DNA of 64,000 nt from Caballeronia hypogeia (GTDB lineage: Bacteria > Pseudomonadota > Gammaproteobacteria > Burkholderiales > Burkholderiaceae), in NCBI RefSeq assembly GCF_001544875.2, contig NZ_FCOA02000004.1:1-64000 (forward strand), read 5' to 3'. This document shows positions 27,408 through 37,356 of this stretch, piece after piece. A program made the translations under genes and the position numbers. The stretch's first letter is position 1. The number at the start of each line of letters is the position of its first letter. The notes beneath the pieces were generated by a model. That model searched no databases, was not told the origin of the DNA, and saw nothing but the letters and a program-made list of their open reading frames with translations.

Positions 27408-28523
27408 ATGCGTTTAGTCAGGCGAAGTATCTGCGGGGCTGCGATGTTGTGCGCCGCGCAGGCGGCATCGGCACAATCGAGCGTGACCTTGTACGGCGTG
27501 CTCGACGTATTCGGGTTCTGGAACAACAACGGCGGCACCAGCACGGTGGCCATGCGCAGCGGCGGCAACGTCGGTTCGCTGTTCGGCCTCAAGGGCAGCG
27601 AGGATCTCGGCGACGGGCTGAAAGCCGATTTCACCATCGAGAACGGCTTCAACATCAACAACGGCACATTTCTCGCCGATTCCACTGCCATGTTCTACCG
27701 GCAATCGTGGGTCGGGCTGTCGAAGGAGAAGTATGGTTCGCTGAGGTTCGGCCGTCAGTACACGCCGAGCTTCTTCGCCATCTACTATTCGGAGCCGTTC
27801 CGGCTCGACGAAGCGCTCGGGCTTGGCCCGTCGGCGGTTCTCGCGCGCGGCGCCAGCACGAACGCGGTGCAATACCTCAACGGCCGACAGAGCAATGCGA
27901 TCCAGTACATGTCGCCGACCATCGCCGGCTTCAAGCTGTCGGCGCTCTATGGTCTCTCCGCGACCGTCACGCAGCCCACGCCGACCACCAACGGCAACGT
28001 GTTGGACGTCGCGCTCCAGTACAACGGCTTCGGGTTCTACGGCGCGCTGGCTTACCAGAACCAGCGTCCGGGACAAATGACCGTGCCGTCGCTGGCGGCG
28101 CCGCTCAATCTGGTCGCCAGCGAGCGTTTCACCGGTGCGCTGGCTTATCGCATCGGCATCGTGAATCTGCAGGCGTTTTACATCTACACGAAGCCGGACG
28201 ACGCCCAGCCGGGCTCGGTCGCCGCGCGTCTCAACGCGGTCCACTCCTACAGCATCGCGCAGATAGGCGCGACGATCCAGGCCACGCCGTACGACACTTT
28301 CGAAATCGCCGGCTTGCAGCGCAACGTGCGGGGCGCGAACGACTTCACGTTCGGATATCAGGTGGGCTGGGATCACGCGCTGTCGAAGCGCACGTCGGTC
28401 TACGCGCGCGCGGGCTACATGAAGAACCACGGCACGGCGACGATGAGCTGGACGGGCATCGCGGTTTCGAACCTGGAAACGTCGCAGTCGATGGCCGCGG
28501 TCGGCATGATGCATCGCTTCTGA
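27408..28523 (+). CDS. Gram-negative general porin (Burkholderia OpcP/Omp type)
   Basis: A 371-residue outer-membrane trimeric porin. The signal peptide ends ASA before QSSVTLYGVLD, the standard first strand of the Burkholderiaceae porin family. Further family segments are GSLFGLKGSEDLGDGLKADFTIENGFN, a Gly-Arg-Gln segment in LRFGRQYTP, and the C-terminal MHRF, with the terminal phenylalanine needed for outer-membrane insertion. The open frame begins much further upstream, but the ATG at 27408 has TGGAGGA before it and starts the signal peptide. It is divergent from the alkyl sulfatase gene and is followed after 25 bases by a BON-domain gene, likely one transcript. Confidence 0.9.
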   Translation: MRLVRRSICGAAMLCAAQAASAQSSVTLYGVLDVFGFWNNNGGTSTVAMRSGGNVGSLFGLKGSEDLGDGLKADFTIENGFNINNGTFLADSTAMFYRQSWVGLSKEKYGSLRFGRQYTPSFFAIYYSEPFRLDEALGLGPSAVLARGASTNAVQYLNGRQSNAIQYMSPTIAGFKLSALYGLSATVTQPTPTTNGNVLDVALQYNGFGFYGALAYQNQRPGQMTVPSLAAPLNLVASERFTGALAYRIGIVNLQAFYIYTKPDDAQPGSVAARLNAVHSYSIAQIGATIQATPYDTFEIAGLQRNVRGANDFTFGYQVGWDHALSKRTSVYARAGYMKNHGTATMSWTGIAVSNLETSQSMAAVGMMHRF

Positions 28524-28548
28524 TTCTGTCAGACAAGGAACAACCAAC

Positions 28549-28896
28549 ATGAAATACCTGAAACTCGACCGGATGGCGTTCGCCGCGCTGGTCGCCGTGG
28601 CCTCGCTCGGCGCGCACGCGCAATCGTCGGCGCGCGCCGTGAGCAGCGACGCTCCCGCCATGAGCGCGAAGGATGCGAAAGCCGCCGACCGCAAGCTGCG
28701 CAAAGACGTCGTTCGCGTGCTGGCGCGCACCAAGGGGCTCGTCGCGGCGGGCATCACCGTGCGCGCGAAGGACGGCGCCGTGATTCTCGAAGGCGGTGTG
28801 CCGGAGGCTTCGCAGATGACGCTCGCGGCCAGGGCGGCGGAAGGCGTGCCGGGCGTGAAGTCGGTGAAGAACATGCTGACGATGTCGCAGTTCTGA
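28549..28896 (+). CDS. Secreted BON-domain protein
   Basis: The 115-residue protein has a signal peptide ending AHA before QSSAR. After a linker rich in Ala and Lys, residues about 48-112 form one BON domain with VRAKDGAVILEGGVPEASQ and VPGVKSVKNMLTM. Such periplasmic domains bind phospholipids and are found in osmotic-stress and envelope proteins. It lies 25 bases after the porin gene and before a strong terminator, so it probably shares the porin transcript. Confidence 0.8.
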   Translation: MKYLKLDRMAFAALVAVASLGAHAQSSARAVSSDAPAMSAKDAKAADRKLRKDVVRVLARTKGLVAAGITVRAKDGAVILEGGVPEASQMTLAARAAEGVPGVKSVKNMLTMSQF

Positions 28897-28921
28897 ACAA
28901 CTCGCTCAGTTGAAACGAAGA

Positions 28922-28949
28922 CGGGAGGCCATGGCCTCCCGTTTTGTTT
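28922..28949 (+). terminator. Terminator of the porin-BON operon
   Basis: ACGGGAGGCC (28922-28931) pairs with GGCCTCCCGT (28934-28943), a ten-base-pair stem, followed by TTTGTTTTG. It may also limit transcription arriving from the convergent acyl-CoA dehydrogenase gene. Confidence 0.85.
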
Positions 28950-28974
28950 TGTCGATCTCCGCGAACGACCCGAA

Positions 28975-30210
28975 TCAAGCGAACGTGACGTCCCCGTCGA
29001 GCAGCTTGCGCGCGATGGTGCGTCGCTGAATCTCCGAGGTCCCGTCGGGAATGCGCACGGTGCGCGCGTAGCGATAGCCCTTTTCCAGACGCAGTTCGTT
29101 GGTCAGGCCCATCGCGCCGTGAACCTGGATGGCGCGATCGAACACGCGGCCGACCATCTCGGTCGCCGACGCCTTCACGATCGACACTTCCTTCATCGCG
29201 GGCAGACCCTGGTCGATGAGCCACGCGCAGTGGCGCAGCATCGACTTGCTGGCGTAGATGTCCATCGCGCAGTCGGCGAGCATGAACTGCACCGCCTGAT
29301 GATCCGCGATCGGACGCCCGAAGGTCTTGCGGACTTTCGCATAGTCCACCGACTGCGCGAGCGCCCACTGCGCGAGCCCAAGGCAGCTCGCGGCCATGGA
29401 GAGACGGCCGGCGTTCACGCCGTCGAGCGCGACGGCAAGGCCGTTATCGACCGGACCCAGACGATGGCTGTCCGGCACGCGCACGTTGTCCAGCGCGACG
29501 ATGCCCGTCTCCGAACCGTGATGGCCCATCACGGGTATCACGCTCGGCACGGAAAAGCCGGGCGTGCTCGTCGGCAGGAAGAAACCCGTCACACCGCCCC
29601 GATGCGCGCGCGCCTTCTCTTCGTCGGTGACCGCGAAGATCATCGCGTAATCCGCGTAGGGCGCGTTGGTGATCCACTGCTTCGTGCCATTGATGACCCA
29701 GTGGTCGCCATCGCGCACGGCGCGCGAGCGCATCGCGAAGACGTCCGAACCCGCGTCCGGTTCCGAGAGACCGAAGCAGAGGGTTTTGTCGCCCGAGGCG
29801 AGGGCGTCGCGGCAGGTATCGAGCACGGCCGGATCGAGATGGCGCAGCACCGGCGAAAGCCCGTTGGTGAAAGGAGAGGGCAGCACGACCGTATGGACGA
29901 GATGACGCGCCGGGCCGCAATGCGCGTTGAGCCGCTCCTGGATATACACGCTCGCCTGTGCGCCGAGGCCGCCGCCGCCGAGCGACTCGTCGGAAAGCGC
30001 GGTATAGAAGCCGAGTTCCGCCGAACGCATGCGTACTTGCCGGCGCAGCGCCAGCACTTCGGGACGGTAACGCCCGTCCTCCTGATAGGCGCGATGCTCG
30101 CTTTCCAGCAACGCGCGATGTTCGTGTTCGAGCGGCGCCACTTCGCGATCGATGAAGCGGATCAGGGCGTCTCCGAAATCGACCCATTCGCCGGGCACGT
30201 CGAAGTTCAT
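28975..30210 (-). CDS. Acyl-CoA dehydrogenase (last gene of the leftward beta-oxidation operon)
   Basis: The 411-residue flavoenzyme should introduce an alpha-beta double bond into an acyl-CoA. It has the FGLSEPDAGSD and WVINGTKQWITNA segments of the FAD-binding middle domain and RKTFGRPIADHQAVQ with QVHGAMGLTNELRLEKGYR in the C-terminal domain. The motif near the C-terminus is IPDGTSEIQ, so the position that is the catalytic glutamate in medium-chain dehydrogenases is aspartate here. It differs from the other three acyl-CoA dehydrogenases of the island and probably acts on a different intermediate. The ATG has AAAGGAGA upstream. It follows the aldehyde dehydrogenase gene on the same strand. 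Confidence 0.85.
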   Translation of the reverse strand: MNFDVPGEWVDFGDALIRFIDREVAPLEHEHRALLESEHRAYQEDGRYRPEVLALRRQVRMRSAELGFYTALSDESLGGGGLGAQASVYIQERLNAHCGPARHLVHTVVLPSPFTNGLSPVLRHLDPAVLDTCRDALASGDKTLCFGLSEPDAGSDVFAMRSRAVRDGDHWVINGTKQWITNAPYADYAMIFAVTDEEKARAHRGGVTGFFLPTSTPGFSVPSVIPVMGHHGSETGIVALDNVRVPDSHRLGPVDNGLAVALDGVNAGRLSMAASCLGLAQWALAQSVDYAKVRKTFGRPIADHQAVQFMLADCAMDIYASKSMLRHCAWLIDQGLPAMKEVSIVKASATEMVGRVFDRAIQVHGAMGLTNELRLEKGYRYARTVRIPDGTSEIQRRTIARKLLDGDVTFA

Positions 30211-30241
30211 TGCAGTCTCCTTTGAATTGAGCGCGCGCTTT

Positions 30242-31663
30242 TCAGCACATCACGGATTTGATTTCGAGGTATTCGGCGAAGCCTTCGTCGCCGTATTCGC
30301 GGCCATTGCCCGAGGTCTTGTAGCCGCCGAAGGGCAGCGACAGATCCGCCGCCGCGCCGTTGATGCGCACCATGCCGGCGCGCAGCCGGTTCGCGACGCG
30401 GCGCGCGCGTTCGGCATCGCCGGAATAGACGTAGGCGGCCAGGCCGTAGGGCGTGTCGTTGGCGATTTCCACGGCTTCTTCCTCGCTGTCGTAGGCGATG
30501 ATCGCGAGGACCGGCCCGAAGATTTCCTCGCGCGCGATGGCCATGTCGTTGTGCACGTCCGCGAAGATCGTCGGCCGGATATGGAAGCCGCGCGACATGC
30601 CGGCCGGGCGCGAAGGTCCGCCGGTCACGAGACGCGCGCCTTCTTCGACGCCCACCCGAATCATCCTCAGCACCTTGTCGTACTGCGCGCGATTCGACAC
30701 CGGACCGATGCGCGTGGCGGGGTCCGCGGGATCGCCCACGGTGAGCTGGTCCGCAACCGCCGCGGCCACGGCGACCGCTTCGTCCAGATGCGCGCGCGGC
30801 ACCAGCACGCGCGTGGGCGCGACGCACGTCTGCCCCGAGTTGGTCATGCATTGCACGACGGCGCTTTTCATCGCGGCGCGCACGTCGGCGTCGTCGAGGA
30901 TCAGCAGCGGCGACTTGCCGCCGAGTTCCTGCGTCACGCGCTTGACGGTCGCGGCGGCGTCGCGCGCCACTTCCACGCCCGCGCGCGTGGAGCCGGTGAT
31001 CGACACCATATCGACATCCGGATGGGCGCTCAGCGCCGAACCCACGATGCGACCGTCGCCGAAGATCATGTTGAACACGCCGGCGGGCGTGCCCGCTTCG
31101 TGCATGATCTCGGCGAACAGGACCGCGTCGAGCGGCGCGATCTCCGAGGGCTTCAGCACGACGGTGCAGCCCGCCGCGATCGCCGGAGCGACTTTCGCGG
31201 CGATCTGGTTGAGCGGCCAGTTCCACGGCGTGATGAGCGCGGCGACGCCGATCGGCTCGCGCCGCACGCAATGCTGGCCATGCTTGCGCTCGAAGACGAA
31301 GTCGCGCAGCGTGCGCAGCGCGTTTTCGAGCTGCGTCAGTCCGACGGGCGCGTGCATTCCCTTGCAAAGCGAAATGGGCGCGCCGATCTCGAGCCTCACG
31401 GCCTGCGCGATATCGTCCATGCGCGCGCGATATCGCTCGATGATGCGTTCGAGCAACGCGATGCGCTCCTCGCGCGTGGTTTGCGACCAGGCGGGGAACG
31501 CGGCGCGGGCTGCGGCGACGGCGTGGTCGACGTCCGCGGCGGCGCCCATCGCGAGCGTGCCGGTGAGCGTTTCATCGGCGGGATTGACGATCTCGTGGAA
31601 CGTGGCGCCGTGGGCAGGCGCGACCCATTTTCCGTCGATGTAGAAGCGGTTGAGCGTTTTCAT
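30242..31663 (-). CDS. NAD(P)-dependent aldehyde dehydrogenase
   Basis: The 473-residue enzyme should oxidise an aldehyde to the acid. It has LITPWNWPLNQIAAKVAPA for cofactor binding, SITGSTRAGVEVAR, the general-base glutamate in TQELGGKSPLL and the nucleophilic cysteine in NSGQTCVAPTR. Length is normal. The frame starts at 31669, but AAGGA lies six bases before the ATG at 31663, which is preferred. In the island it sits between an MFS carrier gene and an acyl-CoA dehydrogenase gene, so it may oxidise an aldehyde precursor to the acid that the acyl-CoA synthetase then activates. Substrate is not known. Confidence 0.85.
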   Translation of the reverse strand: MKTLNRFYIDGKWVAPAHGATFHEIVNPADETLTGTLAMGAAADVDHAVAAARAAFPAWSQTTREERIALLERIIERYRARMDDIAQAVRLEIGAPISLCKGMHAPVGLTQLENALRTLRDFVFERKHGQHCVRREPIGVAALITPWNWPLNQIAAKVAPAIAAGCTVVLKPSEIAPLDAVLFAEIMHEAGTPAGVFNMIFGDGRIVGSALSAHPDVDMVSITGSTRAGVEVARDAAATVKRVTQELGGKSPLLILDDADVRAAMKSAVVQCMTNSGQTCVAPTRVLVPRAHLDEAVAVAAAVADQLTVGDPADPATRIGPVSNRAQYDKVLRMIRVGVEEGARLVTGGPSRPAGMSRGFHIRPTIFADVHNDMAIAREEIFGPVLAIIAYDSEEEAVEIANDTPYGLAAYVYSGDAERARRVANRLRAGMVRINGAAADLSLPFGGYKTSGNGREYGDEGFAEYLEIKSVMC

Positions 31664-31684
31664 GTGCATTCCTTCTTGCGTGTG

Positions 31685-32989
31685 TTAGAGCGCGGTCGTG
31701 CGCGCATCGGGCGCAGCCAGGGGCGTGGCGAGCACTTCCCGCGAACGCTCCGGATTCAGCCAGCGCAGCGCGAGCAGCGCGGCGACGACGACCAGCGCCG
31801 CGCACGTGGCGAAGCCCTGTTCGCAGGCGGTCGCGAGCGAGCCGCCGCGTTGCACCAGCGCACCCATGAGTGCGGGCGAGAGCGCGCCGCCCAGGCTGCC
31901 GATGGCGGTGTACATTGCCAGCGCCGCGCCACGCTGATCGTCCGGCACCACTTCCGCGAGCAGCGCGGGCCCGATCGCGAAGCACACGGTCGGCAGGCCC
32001 GCGCCGATCGCGAGCAGCAGCACCTTCTGCAAGTGCGTGAGCTCGACGAACAGCGGTGTGACATAGATCGCGCCGCTCGCGATCAGCGCGGCGGCGAGCA
32101 GCTTCACGCGTGCGACGCGGGTCGACACGCCGCGCTCCAGTAAAAATTGCGAAAGCCACGACAGGCCGATGTTGATCGGCGTCGCGGTGATGATGACCAG
32201 CGCGAACCAGCGTCCCGCCTGCACGTTCGGATAGCCGAGACCTTTCTCGAGATAGGTGGGCAGCCACGTGAAGAGCTGGCTCAGCGACCAGTACGCCGCG
32301 AAGCCGAGCAGGAGCACGCACAGCACCGAGGGATCAGCGAGCGTCTTGCGAAGGGGCTTGCGCTTCGTGGCGAGCTTTGCGGTAGCGCGCGGCCTGGCTT
32401 GCGTGTCCAGATTGCCTTCGCGGCCGAGGAACAACCACAGCACGCTCCACACGACCCCAATCGCGCCGAGTAGCACGAAGTTCATGCGCCAGCCGTGGCG
32501 CGCGGTGATGAGCGGAATTACGAGACCGGCCATCAGCAAGCCGAGCCCCGCGCCCTGACTCACGATCGCCACCGGCAGATTGCGCTTGCGATCCGGAAAC
32601 CACTTGTAGAGCGCATGCACGGTCGTCGGCATGAACGGGCCTTCGGCCGCGCCGAGCAGCACGCGGCATAACAGCAGCGCGAGCACGCTCGTCGTCAGGG
32701 CTTGCGGAATCTGCAGCACCGCCCAGGCAACGCCCATCGCGAGCAGCAGCCAGCGCGTCTGGACGCGGTTCGACACGAGGCCGACCAGCACCGTCGATAT
32801 GGAAAACAACCAGAAGAACGAACCCGCGACAAGGCCGAACTGGGCGTGGCTGAGACCCAGGTCTTTCGTCATCGGCACGGCCACGACGCCGATCACGACC
32901 TTGTCGAGAAAGTTGATGAGCGCGAGCCCGGTGAGAAGGATGGTCATGGACCACGCGGACCGGGGCCTGAAATCGGACGAAGCTGTCAT
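31685..32989 (-). CDS. MFS transporter of the beta-oxidation island
   Basis: A 434-residue inner-membrane permease with about twelve helices. NFLDKVVIGVVAVPMTKDLGLSHAQFGLVAGSFFWLFSIS in the first two helices and the NRVQTRWLL loop place it in the anion:cation symporter-like MFS group that imports organic acids. It lies between the SDR and aldehyde dehydrogenase genes on the same strand. The 89-base gap after the SDR gene is the largest in this arm. It probably imports the substrate of the island, an organic anion, though export cannot be excluded. Confidence 0.8.
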   Translation of the reverse strand: MTASSDFRPRSAWSMTILLTGLALINFLDKVVIGVVAVPMTKDLGLSHAQFGLVAGSFFWLFSISTVLVGLVSNRVQTRWLLLAMGVAWAVLQIPQALTTSVLALLLCRVLLGAAEGPFMPTTVHALYKWFPDRKRNLPVAIVSQGAGLGLLMAGLVIPLITARHGWRMNFVLLGAIGVVWSVLWLFLGREGNLDTQARPRATAKLATKRKPLRKTLADPSVLCVLLLGFAAYWSLSQLFTWLPTYLEKGLGYPNVQAGRWFALVIITATPINIGLSWLSQFLLERGVSTRVARVKLLAAALIASGAIYVTPLFVELTHLQKVLLLAIGAGLPTVCFAIGPALLAEVVPDDQRGAALAMYTAIGSLGGALSPALMGALVQRGGSLATACEQGFATCAALVVVAALLALRWLNPERSREVLATPLAAPDARTTAL

Positions 32990-33078
32990 GGCGACTCTCG
33001 CTTGGCTTGGCGCGAAAATGGACCCGCCGCACCGGCAAGCCGATGCGGCGGCGAAGGTTCAGACGGATCGATCGGCGG

Positions 33079-33903
33079 TCACTGCGGCGCTCCCGCCACG
33101 GCCACGATCTGACCCGTGATGTAGTTCGACTCGGGCAGGCAGAACAGATACACCGCGCCCGCGGCTTCCTCGGGCGTGCCGCCCCGGCCCAGCGGGTTGC
33201 GCTGCGCATGCGTTTTCAGCAACTCGGGATTGATGCCCACGCGGATGTCGCGTCCTTCGATCTTCACCGTGGCGCCTTCCTTGGCGTCGGCGTCGGTCAT
33301 GCGCGTGTGGATCAGCCCGAAAGCGACGGCATTGACGTTCACCTTCATGCGGCCCCATTCGCGCGACAGCGCGCGCGTCATGCCGATCACGCCCGCCTTC
33401 GCCGACGAGTAGTTCAACTGGCCCGCGTTGCCGTTCAGCGCCGACACGGACGAGACGTTGACGATCTTGCGGAACACTTCGCGACCCTCGGCGTTTTCCG
33501 CCTGCCATTGCGCCTTGATATGCGGATACGCCGCGCGCAGGATGCGGAACGGCGCGGTCAGATGGCAGTCGAGAATCGCATACCACTGCTCGTCGGTCAT
33601 GCGCTGGACCACGTCGTCCCAGGTATAGCCTGCGTTGTTCACGATGATGTCGATGCCGCCGAACGCCTTGACGGCCGTGCCCACAAAGCGCTCCGCGAAG
33701 TCCGGCGCGGCGACGCTGCCCACGCACGCGACTGCATCGGCGCCGCTCTTCTTCAGCGCTTCGACCGTTTCATGCGCGGGGTCCGCGTCGAGATCGTTGA
33801 CGACGATGCGCGCGCCCTCGCTTGCCAGCTTCATCGCAATGGCTTGTCCGATGCCGCGCCCCGAGCCCGTGACGAGCGCGACCTTTCCTTCCAGTTTTCC
33901 CAT
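33079..33903 (-). CDS. Short-chain dehydrogenase, 3-hydroxyacyl-CoA dehydrogenase type
   Basis: The 274-residue SDR has TGSGRGIG at the cofactor site, NNAG in the fourth strand, and the catalytic serine, tyrosine and lysine in VNVSSVSALNGNAGQLNYSSAK. DLDAD after the second strand favours NAD over NADP. Proteins of this FabG-like type serve as (3R)-hydroxyacyl-CoA dehydrogenases in steroid-like and multifunctional-enzyme-type beta-oxidation. Pairing with MaoC-type hydratases, which give (R)-hydroxyacyl-CoA, fits that role. The ATG has AGGAA upstream. The MaoC gene begins 22 bases before it on the same strand. Confidence 0.8.
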   Translation of the reverse strand: MGKLEGKVALVTGSGRGIGQAIAMKLASEGARIVVNDLDADPAHETVEALKKSGADAVACVGSVAAPDFAERFVGTAVKAFGGIDIIVNNAGYTWDDVVQRMTDEQWYAILDCHLTAPFRILRAAYPHIKAQWQAENAEGREVFRKIVNVSSVSALNGNAGQLNYSSAKAGVIGMTRALSREWGRMKVNVNAVAFGLIHTRMTDADAKEGATVKIEGRDIRVGINPELLKTHAQRNPLGRGGTPEEAAGAVYLFCLPESNYITGQIVAVAGAPQ

Positions 33904-33925
33904 GTCCGTGTTCCTGTGAATGTCT

Positions 33926-34333
33926 TCAGACTGCGATCACCGCGTCGCCGAGCACCTTGGCTTCGCCATACTGATTGGTTGTGTGAAGCTCCAGCCGCAC
34001 GCGCTTTTCGCCGTCGTGCTCGAATTTTTCGACGACCTTTCCCGTGCACGTGATTTCATGACCGAGATGCGTGATGCCGGTGAAGCGCACGCCGAATTCG
34101 CGCAGCTTGCGCTGGTCGGTCCATTGAGTGAGCAGGCGTCCGAGCCAGGCCATCGACAACATGCCGTGCGCGAAGACATCGGGCATGCGCGCGCGGCGTG
34201 CGTAATCGATGTCGATATGAATCGGGTTGTGATCGTTCGATGCGCCCGCGAACAGCGCGAGCGTCGTGCGGTTCACCGGCGCGAGCGTGAGCGCCGGCAG
34301 CGTGTCGCCTACCTTGAGCGTGTTGATGTCCAT
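33926..34333 (-). CDS. MaoC-type hydratase, catalytic subunit
   Basis: A 135-residue hot-dog protein. FAGASNDHNPIHID contains the hydratase-2 motif with the catalytic aspartate and histidine used to add water to trans-2-enoyl-CoA. It is followed by PDVFAHGMLSMA. The frame is open for another 25 codons upstream, but the ATG at 34333 has GGGAG before it and starts the family's N-terminus. It lies 22 bases after the companion hot-dog gene, which lacks this motif, so the two probably form a heteromeric (R)-specific enoyl-CoA hydratase. Confidence 0.85.
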   Translation of the reverse strand: MDINTLKVGDTLPALTLAPVNRTTLALFAGASNDHNPIHIDIDYARRARMPDVFAHGMLSMAWLGRLLTQWTDQRKLREFGVRFTGITHLGHEITCTGKVVEKFEHDGEKRVRLELHTTNQYGEAKVLGDAVIAV

Positions 34334-34355
34334 GATGTGTCTCCCGGTCGGCTGG

Positions 34356-34796
34356 TCAGCCATTGCGATGCACGAGCACGCTGCGCAGATCCGCGACATG
34401 CTCGCCACGCGGATTCGTCACGCGCGTTTCGCGCACGACGAAGCTGAGCGAGCCGCCTTTCTTGTCGTAGATGTCGGCGATGCGGCTTTCGAACAGCAGC
34501 TTCTCGCCCGCGTACGCCATGCGGTGATAGGTGAACGACTGCTCCCCGTGCAGGATGCGCGAGCCCTGAATGCCCATCGCTTCGCGCCATCCGGCCGACG
34601 GATACGTGAGTTCCAGCGAGAACAGAAACGTGGGCGGCAGCGGCAGGCCGGGATGACCGGCATCGCGCGCGGCGGATTCCTCGCTGTACTCGGGCCGCGT
34701 TTCGCCGGTCGCCTTCGCGAAGAGGGCGAGCTGGCCCGCTTCGGCGGTCGCGTAGAAAGAGGGCAGGGACTTGCCGATGAATGACTTGTCGAGCAT
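34356..34796 (-). CDS. MaoC/FAS1-type hot-dog subunit without catalytic motif
   Basis: The 146-residue protein has the N-terminal MaoC-like (FAS1 dehydratase) fold, with ATGETRPEYSEESAARDAGHPGLPLPPTF in place of the Asp-His hydratase motif, and EQSFTYHRMAYAGEKL further on. It is expected to shape the acyl-binding site of the adjacent catalytic hot-dog subunit, as in actinobacterial HadAB and ChsH-type enzymes. The ATG has TGAGGAG upstream. It begins 10 bases after the thiolase stop. Confidence 0.8.
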   Translation of the reverse strand: MLDKSFIGKSLPSFYATAEAGQLALFAKATGETRPEYSEESAARDAGHPGLPLPPTFLFSLELTYPSAGWREAMGIQGSRILHGEQSFTYHRMAYAGEKLLFESRIADIYDKKGGSLSFVVRETRVTNPRGEHVADLRSVLVHRNG

Positions 34797-34806
34797 GGCG
34801 CGCTCC

Positions 34807-35994
34807 TCAGGCCGCTTTCTTGAAGGCCGTGACGACGCACGCGCCGCCCAGTCCGAGGTTGTGCTGCAACGCGACCTTCGCGCCCTTGACCTGACGGTCG
34901 CCCGCCGTGCCGCGAATCTGATGCACGAGCTCGAAGCACTGCGCGAGGCCGGTCGCGCCGAGCGGATGCCCCTTCGAAAGCAGCCCGCCCGACGGATTCA
35001 CGACCCAGCGTCCGCCATAGGTGTTGTCGCCGTTCTCGACGAGCCGCTCGGCTTCGCCGCGCCCGCACAGGCCGAGCCCTTCGTAGGTGATGAGTTCGTT
35101 CTGCGCGAAGCAATCGTGCAGTTCGATCACGTCGATGTCTTCAGGACCGATGCCCGCCTGCTCGTAGACCGAGCGCGACGCCGATTGCGTCATGCCGAAG
35201 CCGACCAGGTCGATCATGTCGGGGTTGTCGAAGAGCGCGGGGCCGTCGGTGGTGAGCGCCTGCCCGGCGATTTCGACATCGGCGCGCAGGCCGTGCTTGC
35301 GCGCGAACGCTTCGGAAACGACGATCGCGGCCGCCGCGCCGCAGGTCGGCGGGCAGGCCATCAGGCGCGTGAGCACACCTTCCCAGACGGTGGGCGAGGC
35401 GAGCACTTCCTCGGGCGTCACGACCTTGCGGAAGATCGCGAGCGGATTGCGCGCGGCATGCTGGCTCGCCTTCGCGCGAATCTTCGCGAAGGTTTCGAGC
35501 TTCGTGCCGTATTTCTTCATGTGGGTCTGGCCCGCGCCCGCGAACATGCGGATCGCGCCGGGCTGATCGGAGTCCGGCACGAGGCGATCGGCGATGTCGA
35601 TGAATTTCGCCATGGCGCGCGGACGGTCGTCCCAATGACTTTTCAGCGCGCCCGGCTGCATTTCCTCGAAGCCGAAGGCGAGCGCGCAATCGACCATGCC
35701 GCTCTTCACCGCCTGATGCGCGAGAAACAGCGCGGACGAGCCCGTCGCGCAGTTGTTGTTCACGTTGACGACGGGAATGCCCGTCATGCCGACGCGATAG
35801 AGCGCGGTCTGCCCGCAGGTCGAATCGCCGTAGACGTAGCCCGCGAATGCCTGCTGAATGTGCTCGAACGCGACGCCCGAATCGCCGAGCGCGTCGCGGA
35901 TCGCAAAAGCGCCCATCTCGTCGTAATGCGCGCTCGCGCCGGGTTTAGCGAACGGAATCATGCCGACGCCCGCGACAAATACCTTACGTGTCAT
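34807..35994 (-). CDS. SCP-x/lipid-transfer-type thiolase
   Basis: The 395-residue enzyme should cleave 3-oxoacyl-CoA with CoA. The nucleophilic cysteine is in NNNCATGSSAL near residue 87. ELHDCFAQNEL and GGLLSKGHPLGATGLAQ supply the other active-site residues. Family and composition match the sterol-carrier-protein-x-like thiolases seen in degradation of branched or cyclic side chains. AGGAG precedes the ATG. It sits between an acyl-CoA dehydrogenase gene and the two hot-dog genes on the same strand. Confidence 0.85.
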   Translation of the reverse strand: MTRKVFVAGVGMIPFAKPGASAHYDEMGAFAIRDALGDSGVAFEHIQQAFAGYVYGDSTCGQTALYRVGMTGIPVVNVNNNCATGSSALFLAHQAVKSGMVDCALAFGFEEMQPGALKSHWDDRPRAMAKFIDIADRLVPDSDQPGAIRMFAGAGQTHMKKYGTKLETFAKIRAKASQHAARNPLAIFRKVVTPEEVLASPTVWEGVLTRLMACPPTCGAAAAIVVSEAFARKHGLRADVEIAGQALTTDGPALFDNPDMIDLVGFGMTQSASRSVYEQAGIGPEDIDVIELHDCFAQNELITYEGLGLCGRGEAERLVENGDNTYGGRWVVNPSGGLLSKGHPLGATGLAQCFELVHQIRGTAGDRQVKGAKVALQHNLGLGGACVVTAFKKAA

Positions 35995-36024
35995 GTCTCT
36001 CTCCTGTTGATGGTGGAATGCGTT

Positions 36025-37164
<1,140 letters not shown>

Positions 37165-37232
37165 GTCGGGTTCCTGGTTGGCGCAATCGCTGGTGGCCTT
37201 ACAGCAACGATGGTCCGGCGTGGCGATGCGCC

Positions 37233-37301
37233 GCTGCCCACCGCCGATGGGGGGGCGCACCGCCACGGCCTTCGCACGCCCCCCAAAACCGGTGGGCAGC
37301 G
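37233..37301. repeat. Nested GC-rich inverted repeat in the divergent acyl-CoA dehydrogenase promoter
   Basis: GCTGCCCACC (37233-37242) pairs with GGTGGGCAGC (37291-37300), and inside it GGGGGGCG (about 37250-37257) pairs with CGCCCCCC (37277-37284). The left half contains CCCACCGCCGATGGGGGG, also found at 27219 in the sulfatase/porin promoter region. The element lies between two divergent acyl-CoA dehydrogenase genes and could be an operator, an attenuator-like hairpin or a dispersed repeat. Confidence 0.65.
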
Positions 37302-37356
37302 CTGCATGGCCGCGATTTACGCTCGTTGCCACGATCAGCAGCACAAGGAGACACCG

